Shown here one piece after another: positions 23,015 through 33,176 of a stretch of DNA of 64,000 nucleotides (the first letter of the stretch is position 1; every line of letters starts with the position of its first letter). The stretch comes from Aggregatibacter segnis ATCC 33393 (GTDB lineage Bacteria > Pseudomonadota > Gammaproteobacteria > Enterobacterales > Pasteurellaceae): contig NZ_GL622200.1 in assembly GCF_000185305.1 (NCBI RefSeq), forward strand, positions 1,941,760-2,005,759. Direction: 5' to 3'. The notes beneath the pieces are model-generated. The model did not search any database, was not told where the DNA came from, and saw only the letters and a list, made by a program, of their open reading frames with translations. A program made the position numbers and the translations under genes.

Positions 23015-23467
23015 CTAAATTGATGAAATTTTATTTGTAAAATTAGGCAACCAGTCCTCTGCACATTGTTCTTGGTCGGTTTCTGTTAATACGTCAATGC
23101 GCAAAGCATCAGTCATTTTGACCGCACTTTTTGCCAATAAACATTGTTCTACCGTATCCACGGCAAAGCAAAAGGTGTCGTAATCGGAATTTCCTAAACC
23201 GATCACCGCAAACTTCAATGTTGAAAGATCTATATCGCTTGCATCAAGTGCTTCAAATAACGGTTTGAGGTTATCCGGCAATTCTCCTGCACCATGGGTG
23301 GAAGTTACCACCAACCATAATTTTTCATTGATAACTTCATTTAATGCCGGGCCATGATGTAATTCGGTACTGAAACCCTGTTGTTGTAATAGACTTTCTA
23401 AGTGTTCGGCAACATATTCGGCACCGCCTAAGGTGCTGCCGGTGATTAAGCAAATTTTAGGTTGCAT
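23015..23467 (-). CDS. mioC: Flavodoxin-like protein MioC
   Basis: MioC is an FMN-binding flavodoxin-fold protein; in E. coli it is linked to biotin synthase activity, and its transcription enters oriC. The 150-residue protein has the FMN phosphate loop [16 protein letters not shown] at its start, [14 protein letters not shown] near residue 58 and [11 protein letters not shown] near residue 90. The start at 23467 is preceded by GGAG, 7 bases away. It reads toward oriC and ends at its edge. Confidence 0.94.
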   Translation of the reverse strand: MQPKICLITGSTLGGAEYVAEHLESLLQQQGFSTELHHGPALNEVINEKLWLVVTSTHGAGELPDNLKPLFEALDASDIDLSTLKFAVIGLGNSDYDTFCFAVDTVEQCLLAKSAVKMTDALRIDVLTETDQEQCAEDWLPNFTNKISSI

Positions 23468-23485
23468 TTTTTTCTCCAAAAAAAG

Positions 23486-23508
23486 AAGGCTTAGATTAAC
23501 TAAGCCTT
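23486..23508 (-). terminator. zapB terminator
   Basis: Hairpin AAGGCTTAG/CTAAGCCTT (23486-23494, 23500-23508) followed on the minus strand by a T-run, between the zapB stop and the mioC ribosome site. mioC therefore probably needs its own promoter or read-through. Confidence 0.75.
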
Positions 23509-23525
23509 TGTTTTTTATTAATCGA

Positions 23526-23744
23526 TTAGATACCGTCAGTCATACCTATGATAGAACGTAAACGCTCTTGAATATTTTGCTGTTCGTTTCTTAACTGTTC
23601 GTTTTCACCACGTAATGCATCGTTTTCTTGTTGTGATTTGTTGTTTTTTTCTTTTAATTCTTCAACTTCTAATTGAAGTAATTGAATAGTTTCAACTGTT
23701 TGCTTAATTTTGTTTTCTAATTGATCTAATACTTCAAATGACAT
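23526..23744 (-). CDS. zapB: Cell division protein ZapB
   Basis: ZapB is a small, entirely coiled-coil protein that joins the Z-ring through ZapA and ties it to the chromosome terminus via MatP. The 72 residues ([20 protein letters not shown]) show a continuous heptad pattern with many Leu, Gln and Glu and no Pro. It is divergent from glpX, close to the E. coli arrangement, where zapB lies near glpFKX. Confidence 0.92.
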   Translation of the reverse strand: MSFEVLDQLENKIKQTVETIQLLQLEVEELKEKNNKSQQENDALRGENEQLRNEQQNIQERLRSIIGMTDGI

Positions 23745-23872
23745 GGTAATTTCCTCTAAAACAAATGGATAAAAGTGGCTTTATTCTACCTAGTTAATTG
23801 GTTTTATAAAAGTGGAGAATCAAATAATCTTTGAATTAATTACCCTTCAGAAAATTTCTTGATGTTTTTGGT

Positions 23873-23888
23873 ATGCAAACGTTTGCTT
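23873..23888. promoter_or_regulatory. LacI-family (PurR/Cra-like) operator before glpX
   Basis: ATGCAAACGTTTGCTT contains a perfect 12-base palindrome GCAAACGTTTGC and fits the PurR consensus ANGCAANCGNTTNCNT. A -10-like TAAAAT lies just downstream (23894-23899), so a bound repressor would cover the glpX promoter. Confidence 0.55.
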
Positions 23889-23936
23889 AGTGATAAAATA
23901 AGCCGATTTTTTACTTCTCATTTTTAAGGAATTCCC

Positions 23937-24950
23937 ATGAACAGATCATTAGCCATTGAGTTTTCAAGAGTAACAGAAGTCGCCGCATTAGCCGGATTTG
24001 CTTGGTTAGGACGTGGTGATAAAAATTCGGCTGATGATGCTGCCGTGAAAGCAATGCGTTATATGTTGAATTTAGTGCATATGGACGCAGAAGTTGTTAT
24101 TGGTGAAGGGGAAATTGATCAAGCACCAATGCTGTATATTGGTGAAAGAGTGGGATCCGGCATGGGAGAATTAGTATCGATTGCTGTTGATCCAATTGAT
24201 GGTACACGCATGACGGCAATGGGACAAACTAATGCCATTTCCGTATTGGCGGCAGGGGGTAAAAATACTTTTTTAAAAGCGCCTGATATGTATATGGAAA
24301 AAATGGTAGTTGGCCCGGAAGCAAAAGGTATCATCGATTTAAATTTACCGCTTGAACAAAATTTGCGTCGAGTCGCCTCTAAATTGGGTAAATTATTATC
24401 TGACTTAACGGTAACAATTTTAGATAAACCACGTCATAAAGACGTCATTGATAAAATGCATCAATTAGGCGTACGCGTATTTACTATTCCAGATGGTGAT
24501 ATTGCGGCATCGGTATTATGTTGTTTACCGGAAGCAGAAATTGATATGGTGTATGGGATTGGCGGTGCACCGGAAGGGGTTATTGCGGCGGCGGCAATTC
24601 GTGCTTTAGGGGGGGATATGCAATCCTGTTTATTACCTCGAAATGTTGTTAAAGGGGAAACACCAGAAAATAATGCACTGGCAGCAGAAGAAATTCGTCG
24701 TTGTGAAGAAATGGGTGTTCAAGTAAATACGGTATTACAGCTTGAACAATTAGTGCGTGACGACAATTTAGTTTTTGCGGCCACCGGAATTACTAATGGT
24801 GACCTATTAAAAGGTATTCATCGTAAAGGCAATCTGGCAACCACGGAAACCTTATTAATTCGAGGAAAATCCAGAACAATTCGCCGTATTCAATCTACCC
24901 ATTATTTAGACCGAAAAGACACCGCACTTTCACGTTTAATCGGCGCTTAA
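23937..24950 (+). CDS. glpX: Fructose-1,6-bisphosphatase, class II
   Basis: GlpX dephosphorylates fructose 1,6-bisphosphate in gluconeogenesis. The 337-residue protein has the metal site AVDPIDGTRMTAMG near residue 82, GEGEIDQAPMLYIGE near residue 59 and IGGAPEGVIAAAA near residue 207, all class II signatures. It stands alone instead of following glpFK. A palindromic operator-like site overlaps its promoter. Confidence 0.96.
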   Translation: MNRSLAIEFSRVTEVAALAGFAWLGRGDKNSADDAAVKAMRYMLNLVHMDAEVVIGEGEIDQAPMLYIGERVGSGMGELVSIAVDPIDGTRMTAMGQTNAISVLAAGGKNTFLKAPDMYMEKMVVGPEAKGIIDLNLPLEQNLRRVASKLGKLLSDLTVTILDKPRHKDVIDKMHQLGVRVFTIPDGDIAASVLCCLPEAEIDMVYGIGGAPEGVIAAAAIRALGGDMQSCLLPRNVVKGETPENNALAAEEIRRCEEMGVQVNTVLQLEQLVRDDNLVFAATGITNGDLLKGIHRKGNLATTETLLIRGKSRTIRRIQSTHYLDRKDTALSRLIGA

Positions 24951-24985
24951 TAAACTTTAAAGAGCGGTCACTTTTGAAGATGTTT

Positions 24986-25019
24986 TTAGGCTCAACCTTG
25001 AGATCGTTGTTGAGCCTAA
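24986..25019. terminator. Convergent terminator of glpX and cysE
   Basis: Arms TTAGGCTCAAC (24986-24996) and GTTGAGCCTAA (25009-25019) around a 12-base loop. The right arm overlaps the cysE stop codon at 25016-25018, so one hairpin serves both genes. Confidence 0.7.
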
Positions 25020-25813
25020 ATATTCAGCTCCATCCCCAAATCAATAAAGTTTTGGTTCATATCAAATGCCGGTTTGGCGTCTTTATCTTTTCCGATAATT
25101 CGTGCCGGTACGCCTGCTGCAGTGGCATAGTCGGGGATAGGTTGTAATACAACAGAATTCGCACCGATTTTGGCGTATTTACCCACTTCAATATTGCCCA
25201 AAATTTTTGCACCCGCACCAATCATGACGCCTTCACGAATTTTTGGATGACGATCACCACATTCTTTTCCGGTACCTCCAAGGGTGACGCCCTGTAAAAT
25301 AGACACGTTATTTTCAATCACGGAGGTTTCGCCGACAACAATGCCGGTGGCGTGGTCGAACATAATACCGTGTCCGATTTTGGCAGCAGGGTGAATGTCT
25401 ACGTCAAACGCAACGGAAATTTGGTTTTGCAAATAAATAGCTAGTGCTTTGCGGTTTTGTTGCCATAAATGATGGGTAATACGATAACTTTGAATAGCGT
25501 GAAACCCTTTTAAATAAAGCAAAGGGGTTGACCAAAGTTCTACCGCAGGATCTCGTTGACGAACGGCTTGAATATCAAAAGCAGCACATTCAATAATGCT
25601 TGGTTTTTCCTGATAGGTTTCTTCGATAATTTCGCGTAGTGCAATAGCCGGCATAATCGTGTTAGCTAATTTGTTGGCTAAAATGTAACTTAATGCACTG
25701 CCTAAATTATGATGTTTTAAAATCGTTGAATGGAAAAAACTGGCAAGCATAGGTTCGTTATCCACTAACTCTTTTGCTTCCTGACGAATATTTTGCCAAA
25801 CCGTTGATGACAT
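25016..25813 (-). CDS. cysE: Serine O-acetyltransferase
   Basis: CysE makes O-acetylserine from serine and acetyl-CoA, the committed step of cysteine synthesis. The 265-residue protein has an N-terminal helical domain and a C-terminal left-handed hexapeptide-repeat domain (IHPAAKIGHGIMFDHATGIV, GVTLGGTGKE, IGAGAKILGNIEVG). The catalytic histidine is in FDHATG near residue 153. It follows gpsA by 3 bases, in the E. coli order secB-gpsA-cysE. Confidence 0.96.
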   Translation of the reverse strand: MSSTVWQNIRQEAKELVDNEPMLASFFHSTILKHHNLGSALSYILANKLANTIMPAIALREIIEETYQEKPSIIECAAFDIQAVRQRDPAVELWSTPLLYLKGFHAIQSYRITHHLWQQNRKALAIYLQNQISVAFDVDIHPAAKIGHGIMFDHATGIVVGETSVIENNVSILQGVTLGGTGKECGDRHPKIREGVMIGAGAKILGNIEVGKYAKIGANSVVLQPIPDYATAAGVPARIIGKDKDAKPAFDMNQNFIDLGMELNI

Positions 25814-25816
25814 GGA

Positions 25817-26830
25817 TTATTCCTCTTTACGTTCTCTACCTAATAAACTCAATGCGGCTTCTTTCGCATTTTTGCCACAGAACAGGACTTGGTAAATTTG
25901 TTCAGTGATAGGCATTTCAATGCCGTGTCGTTGTGCAAGTAAATGGGCTTCCTTAGTATTATAGAAACCTTCTACTACTTGACCGATATTATCCATTGCT
26001 GTTTGAGCGGAAAAACCTTGTCCTAACATCATGCCGAAACGACGGTTACGGGATTGGTTATCCGTACAGGTTAAAACGAGATCACCTAAGCCGGACATGC
26101 CCATAAAAGTATTTGGATTTGCGCCTAGGGCGATACCTAAACGAGATATTTCGGCAATACCGCGGGTGATAAGTGCTGTTCTAGCATTTGCGCCAAATCC
26201 CATGCCGTCGGACATCCCTGCGCCAATGGCAATTACGTTTTTAATGGCACCGCCAAGTTGTACACCAAGCATATCGTTATTAATGTAAACGCGAAAATGT
26301 TTGCTGCAATGAATGCGCGCTTGAAATTGCAATGCAAATTCTTCATCGTTGGAAGCTAAGGTAATTGCTGTCGGGAGACCTGAAGCCAATTCTTTGGCAA
26401 AGGTTGGACCTGAAAGCACCGCTAAGGGATAGTGGCTACCCAATTTTTCTTTAATAACCTCTTCCAACAAACGACCGGTATCTCTTTCTAAGCCTTTTGT
26501 AGCCCAAACAATACGGCTATCAGGACGTAAGTGCGGTCGAATTTGATCGAGAATTTCACCAAAACAATGACTGGGAACGGCTAATAATAAATCGCGTGAA
26601 GCTTGAATGGCTTTGGCTAAATCCGTTTCTATTTGTAACGAATCGGGAAAAACAATCTCCGGTAAAAATTCCGTATTTTGTCGCTCGCTATCAAGTTTTT
26701 GCATTTTTGTCGGATTATGTCCCCAAAGACGGGTTAAATGTCCATTGCGGGAAAATGCGATAGCCAAGGCGGTACCAAAAGAACCGGCGCCTAATACGGT
26801 AATAGAAGAATGGGTTAAGGTCGTATTCAT
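25817..26830 (-). CDS. gpsA: Glycerol-3-phosphate dehydrogenase [NAD(P)+]
   Basis: GpsA reduces dihydroxyacetone phosphate to sn-glycerol 3-phosphate for phospholipid synthesis. The Rossmann motif [17 protein letters not shown] is at the N-terminus, [16 protein letters not shown] lies near residue 107, and the catalytic lysine is in [16 protein letters not shown] near residue 190. The open frame runs 50 codons upstream through the secB terminator, so the real start is one of two tandem ATGs; 26830 is better spaced from AAGGAG than 26833. The length is 337 residues. Confidence 0.95.
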   Translation of the reverse strand: MNTTLTHSSITVLGAGSFGTALAIAFSRNGHLTRLWGHNPTKMQKLDSERQNTEFLPEIVFPDSLQIETDLAKAIQASRDLLLAVPSHCFGEILDQIRPHLRPDSRIVWATKGLERDTGRLLEEVIKEKLGSHYPLAVLSGPTFAKELASGLPTAITLASNDEEFALQFQARIHCSKHFRVYINNDMLGVQLGGAIKNVIAIGAGMSDGMGFGANARTALITRGIAEISRLGIALGANPNTFMGMSGLGDLVLTCTDNQSRNRRFGMMLGQGFSAQTAMDNIGQVVEGFYNTKEAHLLAQRHGIEMPITEQIYQVLFCGKNAKEAALSLLGRERKEE

Positions 26831-26874
26831 CATTGACTCCTTGACGGATAAAAATGAGAGTAACGAAAAAATAG

Positions 26875-26898
26875 AACCCACTTTATCAAAAGTGGGTT
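26875..26898 (-). terminator. Hairpin between secB and gpsA
   Basis: Arms AACCCACTTT and AAAGTGGGTT with a 4-base loop and T-runs on both sides, just after the secB stop. It could end or weaken read-through into gpsA. Confidence 0.65.
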
Positions 26899-26906
26899 TT
26901 TTGAGA

Positions 26907-27413
26907 TTAATTTGCTTTTGCTTGCTCGGCAGATTCTTGCTCTTGTTGTTGACGTTGTAAATATTCAACAAATAAAGCATCGAAGTTAACCGGAGAAAGA
27001 TTTAATGCAGGGAAAGTGCCACGGTTGACTAAGTTGGAAACCAATTCACGGGCGTAAGGGAATAACATATTTGGGCATTGAGCAGTTAAGCAATGTGCCA
27101 TTTGCATATCTTCTAAACCGCTAATGGTAAATACACCGGCTTGTTTTACTTCACAAATAAAAGCCACATCGCCGGAATCTTCCAAAGTGGTTTCAACGGA
27201 AATATTTAGGCAAACTTCGTATAAATCATCGGCTAATTTAACGGTTTCAGTAGATAAATCAAAAGCCAGTTTTGGTTTCCACTCTTGATTGAAAATGTGT
27301 GGCAAATTAGGTGCTTCAAAAGAAACGTCTTTGACATAGATACGTTGAATTTGAAGTACTGCTTGGACTTCTTGTTCCTCGTTGTTTACAACATCTTTGT
27401 TTTCTTCGGTCAT
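26907..27413 (-). CDS. secB: Protein-export chaperone SecB
   Basis: SecB holds precursor proteins unfolded and delivers them to SecA. The 168-residue acidic protein contains [19 protein letters not shown] near residue 23, and the diagnostic [23 protein letters not shown] spread over about residues 113-135. It lies 14 bases after yibN; grxC, which separates them in E. coli, is missing here. Confidence 0.96.
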   Translation of the reverse strand: MTEENKDVVNNEEQEVQAVLQIQRIYVKDVSFEAPNLPHIFNQEWKPKLAFDLSTETVKLADDLYEVCLNISVETTLEDSGDVAFICEVKQAGVFTISGLEDMQMAHCLTAQCPNMLFPYARELVSNLVNRGTFPALNLSPVNFDALFVEYLQRQQQEQESAEQAKAN

Positions 27414-27427
27414 TTTTGTGTCCTTAT

Positions 27428-27868
27428 TTATTTTTTAACTAAAGGTAAATTTGCTGCTCGCCAGCCTGCAATGCCTTCTTTCAAGGAATAAACGTGAGTA
27501 AATCCTTGTTTTGCCAAAGTTTCAGCAGAAGAAGCGGAAGTCACACCGTTGGCACAAACTAAAATAACAGGCGTTTCTTTATGTTGTTCGATTTTACCAA
27601 CATTGTGATTTTTAATTTCGGTAGGAAGCAGGTTTAAACTGTTAATGATATGGCCTTTATTAAAGTCATCCATTGAGCGTAAATCAATAACAACAGCATT
27701 TTGATTATTGATTAACGCAATGGCTTCAGTATTTTCAATCACTTTCGTTTTGCTGGTGGCTGATTTGATGAAGTGGTAGATAACCATTAGAAAAATAGCG
27801 ACCCAAGCAATAACAATTAAAGAATGATTTTTGGCAAATTCAATTGCCATCGGCATAAATTCTTCCAT
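27428..27868 (-). CDS. yibN: Membrane-anchored rhodanese-like protein
   Basis: A 146-residue protein with one N-terminal membrane helix ([19 protein letters not shown]) and a rhodanese domain ([20 protein letters not shown], then [16 protein letters not shown] with the active-site cysteine near residue 107). It is the YibN type found upstream of secB in gammaproteobacteria. The start at 27868 is chosen over an open frame 22 codons longer because [16 protein letters not shown] matches the usual start. Its sulfur substrate is unknown. Confidence 0.88.
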   Translation of the reverse strand: MEEFMPMAIEFAKNHSLIVIAWVAIFLMVIYHFIKSATSKTKVIENTEAIALINNQNAVVIDLRSMDDFNKGHIINSLNLLPTEIKNHNVGKIEQHKETPVILVCANGVTSASSAETLAKQGFTHVYSLKEGIAGWRAANLPLVKK

Positions 27869-27998
27869 ATATTTCTCAATAATTAGGTTTAAAAATAAGG
27901 GCTCAAGTATAACTTTACTTTGACTATTTATCAAAAGTTATTGTTTCTATGGAGGGTGTTGATTTTGTTGAAATAATCATCAAATTTTTGTTTAAAAC

Positions 27999-28012
27999 CT
28001 GATATGGATCAT
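27999..28012. promoter_or_regulatory. FNR-like site upstream of dcuB
   Basis: CTGATATGGATCAT matches the FNR consensus TTGATNNNNATCAA at 8 of 10 fixed positions, 178 bases before the dcuB start. Anaerobic activation would fit the transporter's role. Confidence 0.5.
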
Positions 28013-28190
28013 AATTTAATGAGAACATTCAAAATCAGTCATACTCAGTGTTGCAACATTCTTATATAATTAGGCCGAATTTTGGGCTTTAAATCCTGAT
28101 TGCCTTGGAAAGGCATCTCTATCAAAATATAACTGAGTATAATTTCTTATACGTTACACAGATTTTATTTTCATTCTCTAAGGAGGCAGT

Positions 28191-29513
28191 ATGTCTGCTA
28201 TGTTTTTACTTCAATTCGCCATCGTGTTGCTCTGTATTTTGGTCGGTGCACGTGTTGGCGGTATCGGTTTGGGTGTTTTTGGCGGCTTGGGGCTTGCTAT
28301 TTTGTCTTTCGGTTTTGGTTTAAAACCGGCAGGTTTGCCAATTGACGTGATGTTTATGATTATGGCAGTAGTTTCTGCGGCAGCAGCAATGCAAGCATCA
28401 GGTGGTTTAGATTACATGATCAAAATTGCGACAAATATTTTACGTCGCAATCCAAAACATATTACATTTATCGCCCCTGCAGTGACTTGGACCTTTACGC
28501 TATTAGCCGGTACGGGCCACGTTGCCTATTCTGTATTACCGGTAATTGCTGAAGTGAGTCGTCAAAATGGCGTCCGTCCTGAACGTCCAATGTCCATGGC
28601 GGTTATCGCCTCTCAATTTGCGATTGTTGCCAGTCCGATTGCTGCCGCTGTAGTTGCAGTTGTCGCGTATCTTGAACCGCAAGGCATTCATTTAGGGGAT
28701 GTGTTAATCGTTACAATTCCTTCTACTATTCTGGGAATTTTCTGCGCTTGTCTATTTGTCAATAAAATGGGTAAAGAATTAAAAGATGATCCGGAATATC
28801 AACGTCGTTTACACGATCCAAAATATGCGGAAGCCTTTAATTCAACTGTTGTCGGTAAAGAGCTTGAAATTAGCAAATCCGCCAAAATCTCCGTATCCCT
28901 TTTCTTATTTGGTGCATTACTTGTTGTGTTAATGGGAGCAATGCCTTCTCTTCGTCCGGTATTTGATGGCAAACCAATGGGTATGGCGCATACCATTGAG
29001 ATCATCATGCTATCTATCGGTGCGTTAATTATCTTAACCTGTAAACCGGATGGCACTGAAATTACTAAAGGTTCTGTATTCCACGCCGGTATGCGTGCGG
29101 TAATCGCTATTTTCGGTATTGCATGGTTAGGTGATACCTTAATGCAAGCCCATATGGAAGAAGTTAAAGGTTTAGTAAAAGGTTTAGTCGAAACCGCACC
29201 TTGGACATTTGCTTTCGCCTTGTTCATACTTTCAGTGTTAGTTAACAGCCAAGGTGCTACTGTAGCAACTCTATTCCCATTGGGTATTGCTCTTGGTATT
29301 CCACCGGCAATCTTGATTGGTGTGTTTGTTGCGGTAAACGGCTATTTCTTCATCCCGAACTACGGTCCAATCATTGCGTCAATTGACTTTGATACCACCG
29401 GTACTACACGAATTGGTAAATATATTTTCAACCACAGTTTCATGCTACCGGGTTTATTAAGTATGATTTTCTGTTTAGGTTTCGGTCTGTTATTTGCTAA
29501 TATCTTCCTATAA
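28191..29513 (+). CDS. dcuB: Anaerobic C4-dicarboxylate transporter DcuB
   Basis: DcuB exchanges fumarate for succinate across the inner membrane during fumarate respiration. The 440-residue protein is almost wholly hydrophobic, with about 12 membrane segments and the Dcu family stretches [18 protein letters not shown] near residue 63 and [20 protein letters not shown] near residue 148. AAGGAGG precedes the ATG by 5 bases. DcuA is the alternative, but the fit is better to DcuB of Pasteurellaceae. Confidence 0.9.
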   Translation: MSAMFLLQFAIVLLCILVGARVGGIGLGVFGGLGLAILSFGFGLKPAGLPIDVMFMIMAVVSAAAAMQASGGLDYMIKIATNILRRNPKHITFIAPAVTWTFTLLAGTGHVAYSVLPVIAEVSRQNGVRPERPMSMAVIASQFAIVASPIAAAVVAVVAYLEPQGIHLGDVLIVTIPSTILGIFCACLFVNKMGKELKDDPEYQRRLHDPKYAEAFNSTVVGKELEISKSAKISVSLFLFGALLVVLMGAMPSLRPVFDGKPMGMAHTIEIIMLSIGALIILTCKPDGTEITKGSVFHAGMRAVIAIFGIAWLGDTLMQAHMEEVKGLVKGLVETAPWTFAFALFILSVLVNSQGATVATLFPLGIALGIPPAILIGVFVAVNGYFFIPNYGPIIASIDFDTTGTTRIGKYIFNHSFMLPGLLSMIFCLGFGLLFANIFL

Positions 29514-29533
29514 CCTGATTTGAATTTTATACA

Positions 29534-29564
29534 AATAGCACCTTTCTTAAGGTGCTATTTTTTT
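29534..29564 (+). terminator. dcuB terminator
   Basis: Hairpin AATAGCACCTT/AAGGTGCTATT with a short loop and a run of seven T, 20 bases past the stop. Confidence 0.9.
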
Positions 29565-29691
29565 GTTTTAAAATTAAGCGTCAAATATAAAAACACCAAA
29601 AATTAGAATAAAATTAATTATCATTTGTTATAAAAATGTTATGATGTAGCCCTTTTTACTCATATGATTTTTTTAAGGAAAAATAAACGTT

Positions 29692-31440
29692 ATGATGATT
29701 GATAAACGGCTGATAAACACAGTCGCAGATAGCAAAAAATGGATTGCTATTAATGTCTTATGGAACTGGGTCGCCTTAATCGGCGGGATTATAAGTGCGG
29801 TTGTATTTGCCATTTGTTTGCAATGGGCGTTTGAGCGCACACTTACACTACAAAGTGCGGTCATTTTTACCGTCGTTTTGGTTGCTTGTCTGGCGTTGCG
29901 TGCTTGGGCAGGAAAAATGGCGGTGAAAGCCTCCTATAAAGCGAGTACGCAAGTGAAGCATAAATTGCGCACACTGATTTATCAAAAATTGTCTTCCATG
30001 CCGCTGAATCAGGTTAACCAACAATCTACCTCTTCCGTGATCCAAGTGGCATCTGAAGGCGTGGAGCAACTGGAAATTTATTTCGGTCGTTATCTTCCGC
30101 AGTTGTTTTATAGTTTGCTTGCACCGCTCACATTGTTTGTTTTCTTGGTCTTTTTTAACGCGCCAACCTCATTAATTCTTTTGGTTTGTGTGCCGTTAAT
30201 TCCAATGTCCATCATTGCGGTAAATAAAATCGCGAAACGTTTATTGGCGAAATATTGGTCTATTTATGTGGGGTTAGGCAGTAGTTTTTTGGATAACCTA
30301 CAAGGCTTGATTACCTTAAAAATCTATCAAGATGACGACTACAAAGCCAAACAAATGGATATTGAAGCGGAGAATTTCCGTACCATCACCATGAAAGTGT
30401 TGACCATGCAGCTGAACTCCGTTTCTTTAATGGATTTATTGGCTTACGGCGGTGCAGCGTTGGGGATTTTGATAGCGCTTTTGCAATACCAAGACGGTAA
30501 TTTAAGCATTTTTGGTGTCATTTTATTTATTTTGCTTTCTTCCGAATTTTTCATTCCGTTACGCTTACTCGGTTCTTTCTTCCACGTGGCGATGAACGGC
30601 AAGGCGGCTTCAGAAAAAATCTTTACGCTGTTAGATACCCCGGTAGAAGAAAACAAAAGTGCGGTGGATTTTCCGGCTAAAAATGAAGTTACCGTGCAAA
30701 TTAAGGATTTGCATTTTGCCTATTCTGCAGAAAAACCGGCTATTAACGGCTTAAACCTTAATATTCAGCCGAAGCAATTAACGGTTTTTGTGGGTAAAAG
30801 CGGTTGCGGTAAATCCACGCTGGTTTCCTTGCTTATGAGCTTTTACCAAGCGCAGCAAGGAGAAATTTTGTTTAACGGCGTCGATATTAAACAAATTAAC
30901 CGTCATTCCTTATATCGTCATGTTTCGTTGGTGAGCCACAGCAGTTACATTTTCAAAGGTAGCCTCAGAGAAAATATGTTGATGGCATTGTCCGATGCTT
31001 CTGATGACGCTATTTATCAATGCTTAGAACAAGTGAATTTGGCGAATTTCGTCCGTGAAAACGGCGGGTTGGATATGACCTTATTAAGTCGCGGAACTAA
31101 TTTGTCCGGCGGTCAAATTCAACGTTTAGCGTTGGCGCGAGCGTTGTTGCACAATGCCGACTTATACGTTTTCGATGAAGCCACCAGTAACATCGACGTA
31201 GAAAGTGAAGAAATCATTCTGCAATTTATTCAACAGCTTAAACACGAAAAAACTATCGTCATGATTTCTCATCGTTTGGCGAATGCGGTAAATGCCGATC
31301 AAATTTATGTGTTACAAAGCGGTCACTTGGCAGAATCGGGCGATCATGCTTCTTTAATGACTGAAAACGGAATTTATGCAGAAATGTTTAATCAACAAAA
31401 GAATTTAGAAAATATCAGAACGGGGGCAAATCATGCGTAA
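29692..31440 (+). CDS. CydD-like ABC exporter, fused membrane and ATPase domains
   Basis: This 582-residue half-transporter has about six membrane helices (residues 1-310) and a nucleotide-binding domain with Walker A GKSGCGKST near residue 368, signature NLSGGQIQRLALARALL near residue 478 and Walker B DLYVFDEATSN. The segment YFGRYLPQLFYSLLAPLTL near residue 130 resembles CydD, half of the cysteine/glutathione exporter CydDC that supports cytochrome bd. It overlaps its partner by 8 bases. It is more divergent than true CydD, so substrate and symbol are left open; heme or thiol export is possible. Confidence 0.85.
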   Translation: MMIDKRLINTVADSKKWIAINVLWNWVALIGGIISAVVFAICLQWAFERTLTLQSAVIFTVVLVACLALRAWAGKMAVKASYKASTQVKHKLRTLIYQKLSSMPLNQVNQQSTSSVIQVASEGVEQLEIYFGRYLPQLFYSLLAPLTLFVFLVFFNAPTSLILLVCVPLIPMSIIAVNKIAKRLLAKYWSIYVGLGSSFLDNLQGLITLKIYQDDDYKAKQMDIEAENFRTITMKVLTMQLNSVSLMDLLAYGGAALGILIALLQYQDGNLSIFGVILFILLSSEFFIPLRLLGSFFHVAMNGKAASEKIFTLLDTPVEENKSAVDFPAKNEVTVQIKDLHFAYSAEKPAINGLNLNIQPKQLTVFVGKSGCGKSTLVSLLMSFYQAQQGEILFNGVDIKQINRHSLYRHVSLVSHSSYIFKGSLRENMLMALSDASDDAIYQCLEQVNLANFVRENGGLDMTLLSRGTNLSGGQIQRLALARALLHNADLYVFDEATSNIDVESEEIILQFIQQLKHEKTIVMISHRLANAVNADQIYVLQSGHLAESGDHASLMTENGIYAEMFNQQKNLENIRTGANHA

Positions 31441-33091
31441 GAATGGATTTGTCGTCATGTGGCAGCTCATGAAATTGGTGACGCCATTGGCGCATATCAT
31501 GAGTTTCACCATTATTATGGGTACCCTTGGTTTCCTCAGTGCTATTTTCATTATGGTGCTGGGTGCGATGGGGTTGTCGGAATTGCTTAATTTCCACTCC
31601 CATTTAAATTTATCGCAAATTTTGACCGCACTTATTGTGCTTGCGGTAGCGCGTGGTATTTTGCGTTATTTGGAACAAATGTCGGGCCATTACATCGCCT
31701 TCAAATTATTGGCGTTGTTGCGCGACAAAGTATTCAGCGCATTGCGTCGTTTGGCGTTTGTGAAATTGCAGGACAAACAATCCGGTCAATTGCTTTCTTT
31801 GGTTACCAACGACATTGAATTGTTGGAAGTGTTTTATGCCCACACCATCGCGCCGATCGCCATTGCCTTTTTAACCTCTGGTATTTTATTGGCGGTATTC
31901 GCTCATATTTCTTGGTGGTTCGTGTTGGTGGCATTTTTAGCTTATGTGACCGTTGGCATTATTTTGCCTATCGTCACCACCCAAATGGCGCGTGAAGATG
32001 GCCGCAAATACCGTGACTTAGTTGGCGAAATGAACGATTTCTTCCTTGACAGCATTCGTGGCATGAAAGAAATTCAACTTTTCGGCAACGAGGAAAAACG
32101 CTTACAGGAAATTCACCAACGCAGTGAAAAAATCGACCAAGCCTTTTTAAAAATCAAACAACAAGAAGGCAACGTGCGTTCGTTCACGGAAATTGCGGTG
32201 TCTTTCTTCAATATCGTGATTTTATTGGTGGGCTTAACGCTCTTTGCTTACGATTACATTGATTTTGCCGGCTTGCTCATTGGTGTGATTTTATTGATGT
32301 CCAGTTACGGTCCGGTGATTGCTTTAAGTAACCTGTCTAACAACTTATTGCAAACCCTCGCCAGCGGTGAACGTGTCTTGGCATTATTGGCAGAACAACC
32401 GGAATTAAAAGATGTTGAAAACGGCGTGAATATGACTGACATACAGCAAATTAACGTAGAAAATGTCAGTTTTGCTTATGCGGACGAACAAATTTTGTCT
32501 GATGTGAATTTGCAGATCAAAAAAGGCGAAATTCTCGGTATTCACGGCCGCAGCGGTAGCGGGAAAAGTACCCTTTTGAAATTAATGATGCGTTTTTACG
32601 ATCCGCAACAAGGTCGTATTTGCATTAACGATACGGACTTAAAAAACATTAATACGGTGAATTTGCGCGACAATATCGCTTACATCACCCAACAAACCTA
32701 TATTTTCAATGAAACGGTGTATGAAAATATTGTGTTGGCAAACCGTAAGGCAACAAAAGAGCAAGTGATTGAAGCGGCGAAAAAAGCCTCTATTCATGAA
32801 TTTATCATGAGTTTGCCGGAAGGCTACGATACCAAAATCACTGAAATGGGGAACAACCTTTCCGACGGTGAAAAACAACGTATCGGTATTGCCCGCGCCT
32901 TCTTGCACAATGCACCGATTATTTTGTTAGATGAACCGACCAGCAATCTGGATAGCTTAAACGAAGCCATGATTTTGCAATCCTTGCTAAACGTGAAAGC
33001 AGAAAAATTGATCATCCTAGTGAGCCATCGCGCTTCCACTATGGCAATTTGTGATCAGGTTATTCCAATCGCCAACGGACGGATGTCATAG
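31433..33091 (+). CDS. CydC-like ABC exporter, fused membrane and ATPase domains
   Basis: The second half (552 residues) of the heterodimeric exporter. Membrane helices occupy residues 1-310; the ATPase domain has Walker A GRSGSGKST near residue 365 and Walker B PIILLDEPTSN. The signature is NLSDGEKQRIGIARAF, so LSDGE replaces LSGGQ; in heterodimeric exporters one degenerate site is common, although the partner here keeps LSGGQ. The 8-base overlap with the upstream gene implies equal translation. Homologous pairs occur in other Pasteurellaceae, but their substrate is not established. Confidence 0.85.
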   Translation: MRKNGFVVMWQLMKLVTPLAHIMSFTIIMGTLGFLSAIFIMVLGAMGLSELLNFHSHLNLSQILTALIVLAVARGILRYLEQMSGHYIAFKLLALLRDKVFSALRRLAFVKLQDKQSGQLLSLVTNDIELLEVFYAHTIAPIAIAFLTSGILLAVFAHISWWFVLVAFLAYVTVGIILPIVTTQMAREDGRKYRDLVGEMNDFFLDSIRGMKEIQLFGNEEKRLQEIHQRSEKIDQAFLKIKQQEGNVRSFTEIAVSFFNIVILLVGLTLFAYDYIDFAGLLIGVILLMSSYGPVIALSNLSNNLLQTLASGERVLALLAEQPELKDVENGVNMTDIQQINVENVSFAYADEQILSDVNLQIKKGEILGIHGRSGSGKSTLLKLMMRFYDPQQGRICINDTDLKNINTVNLRDNIAYITQQTYIFNETVYENIVLANRKATKEQVIEAAKKASIHEFIMSLPEGYDTKITEMGNNLSDGEKQRIGIARAFLHNAPIILLDEPTSNLDSLNEAMILQSLLNVKAEKLIILVSHRASTMAICDQVIPIANGRMS

Positions 33092-33110
33092 TTAAGGCTT
33101 GTTGAACGTC

Positions 33111-33166
33111 AAAGTGCGGTGGGTTTTCATGGTGTTTTAAAACGCTGAGAAAATCCACCGCACTTT
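33111..33166 (+). terminator. Terminator from paired uptake sequences
   Basis: AAAGTGCGGTGGGTTTT and AAAATCCACCGCACTTT, nearly complementary, surround a loop of about 23 bases 20 bases after the exporter operon. Confidence 0.7.
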
Positions 33167-33176
33167 TGATACAAAC

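Noticed and set aside
29600..29640. Fur box before the CydDC-like exporter as a firm feature
   Set aside because: Only about 12 of 19 positions match the consensus in a very AT-rich stretch, so I kept it as a remark only.
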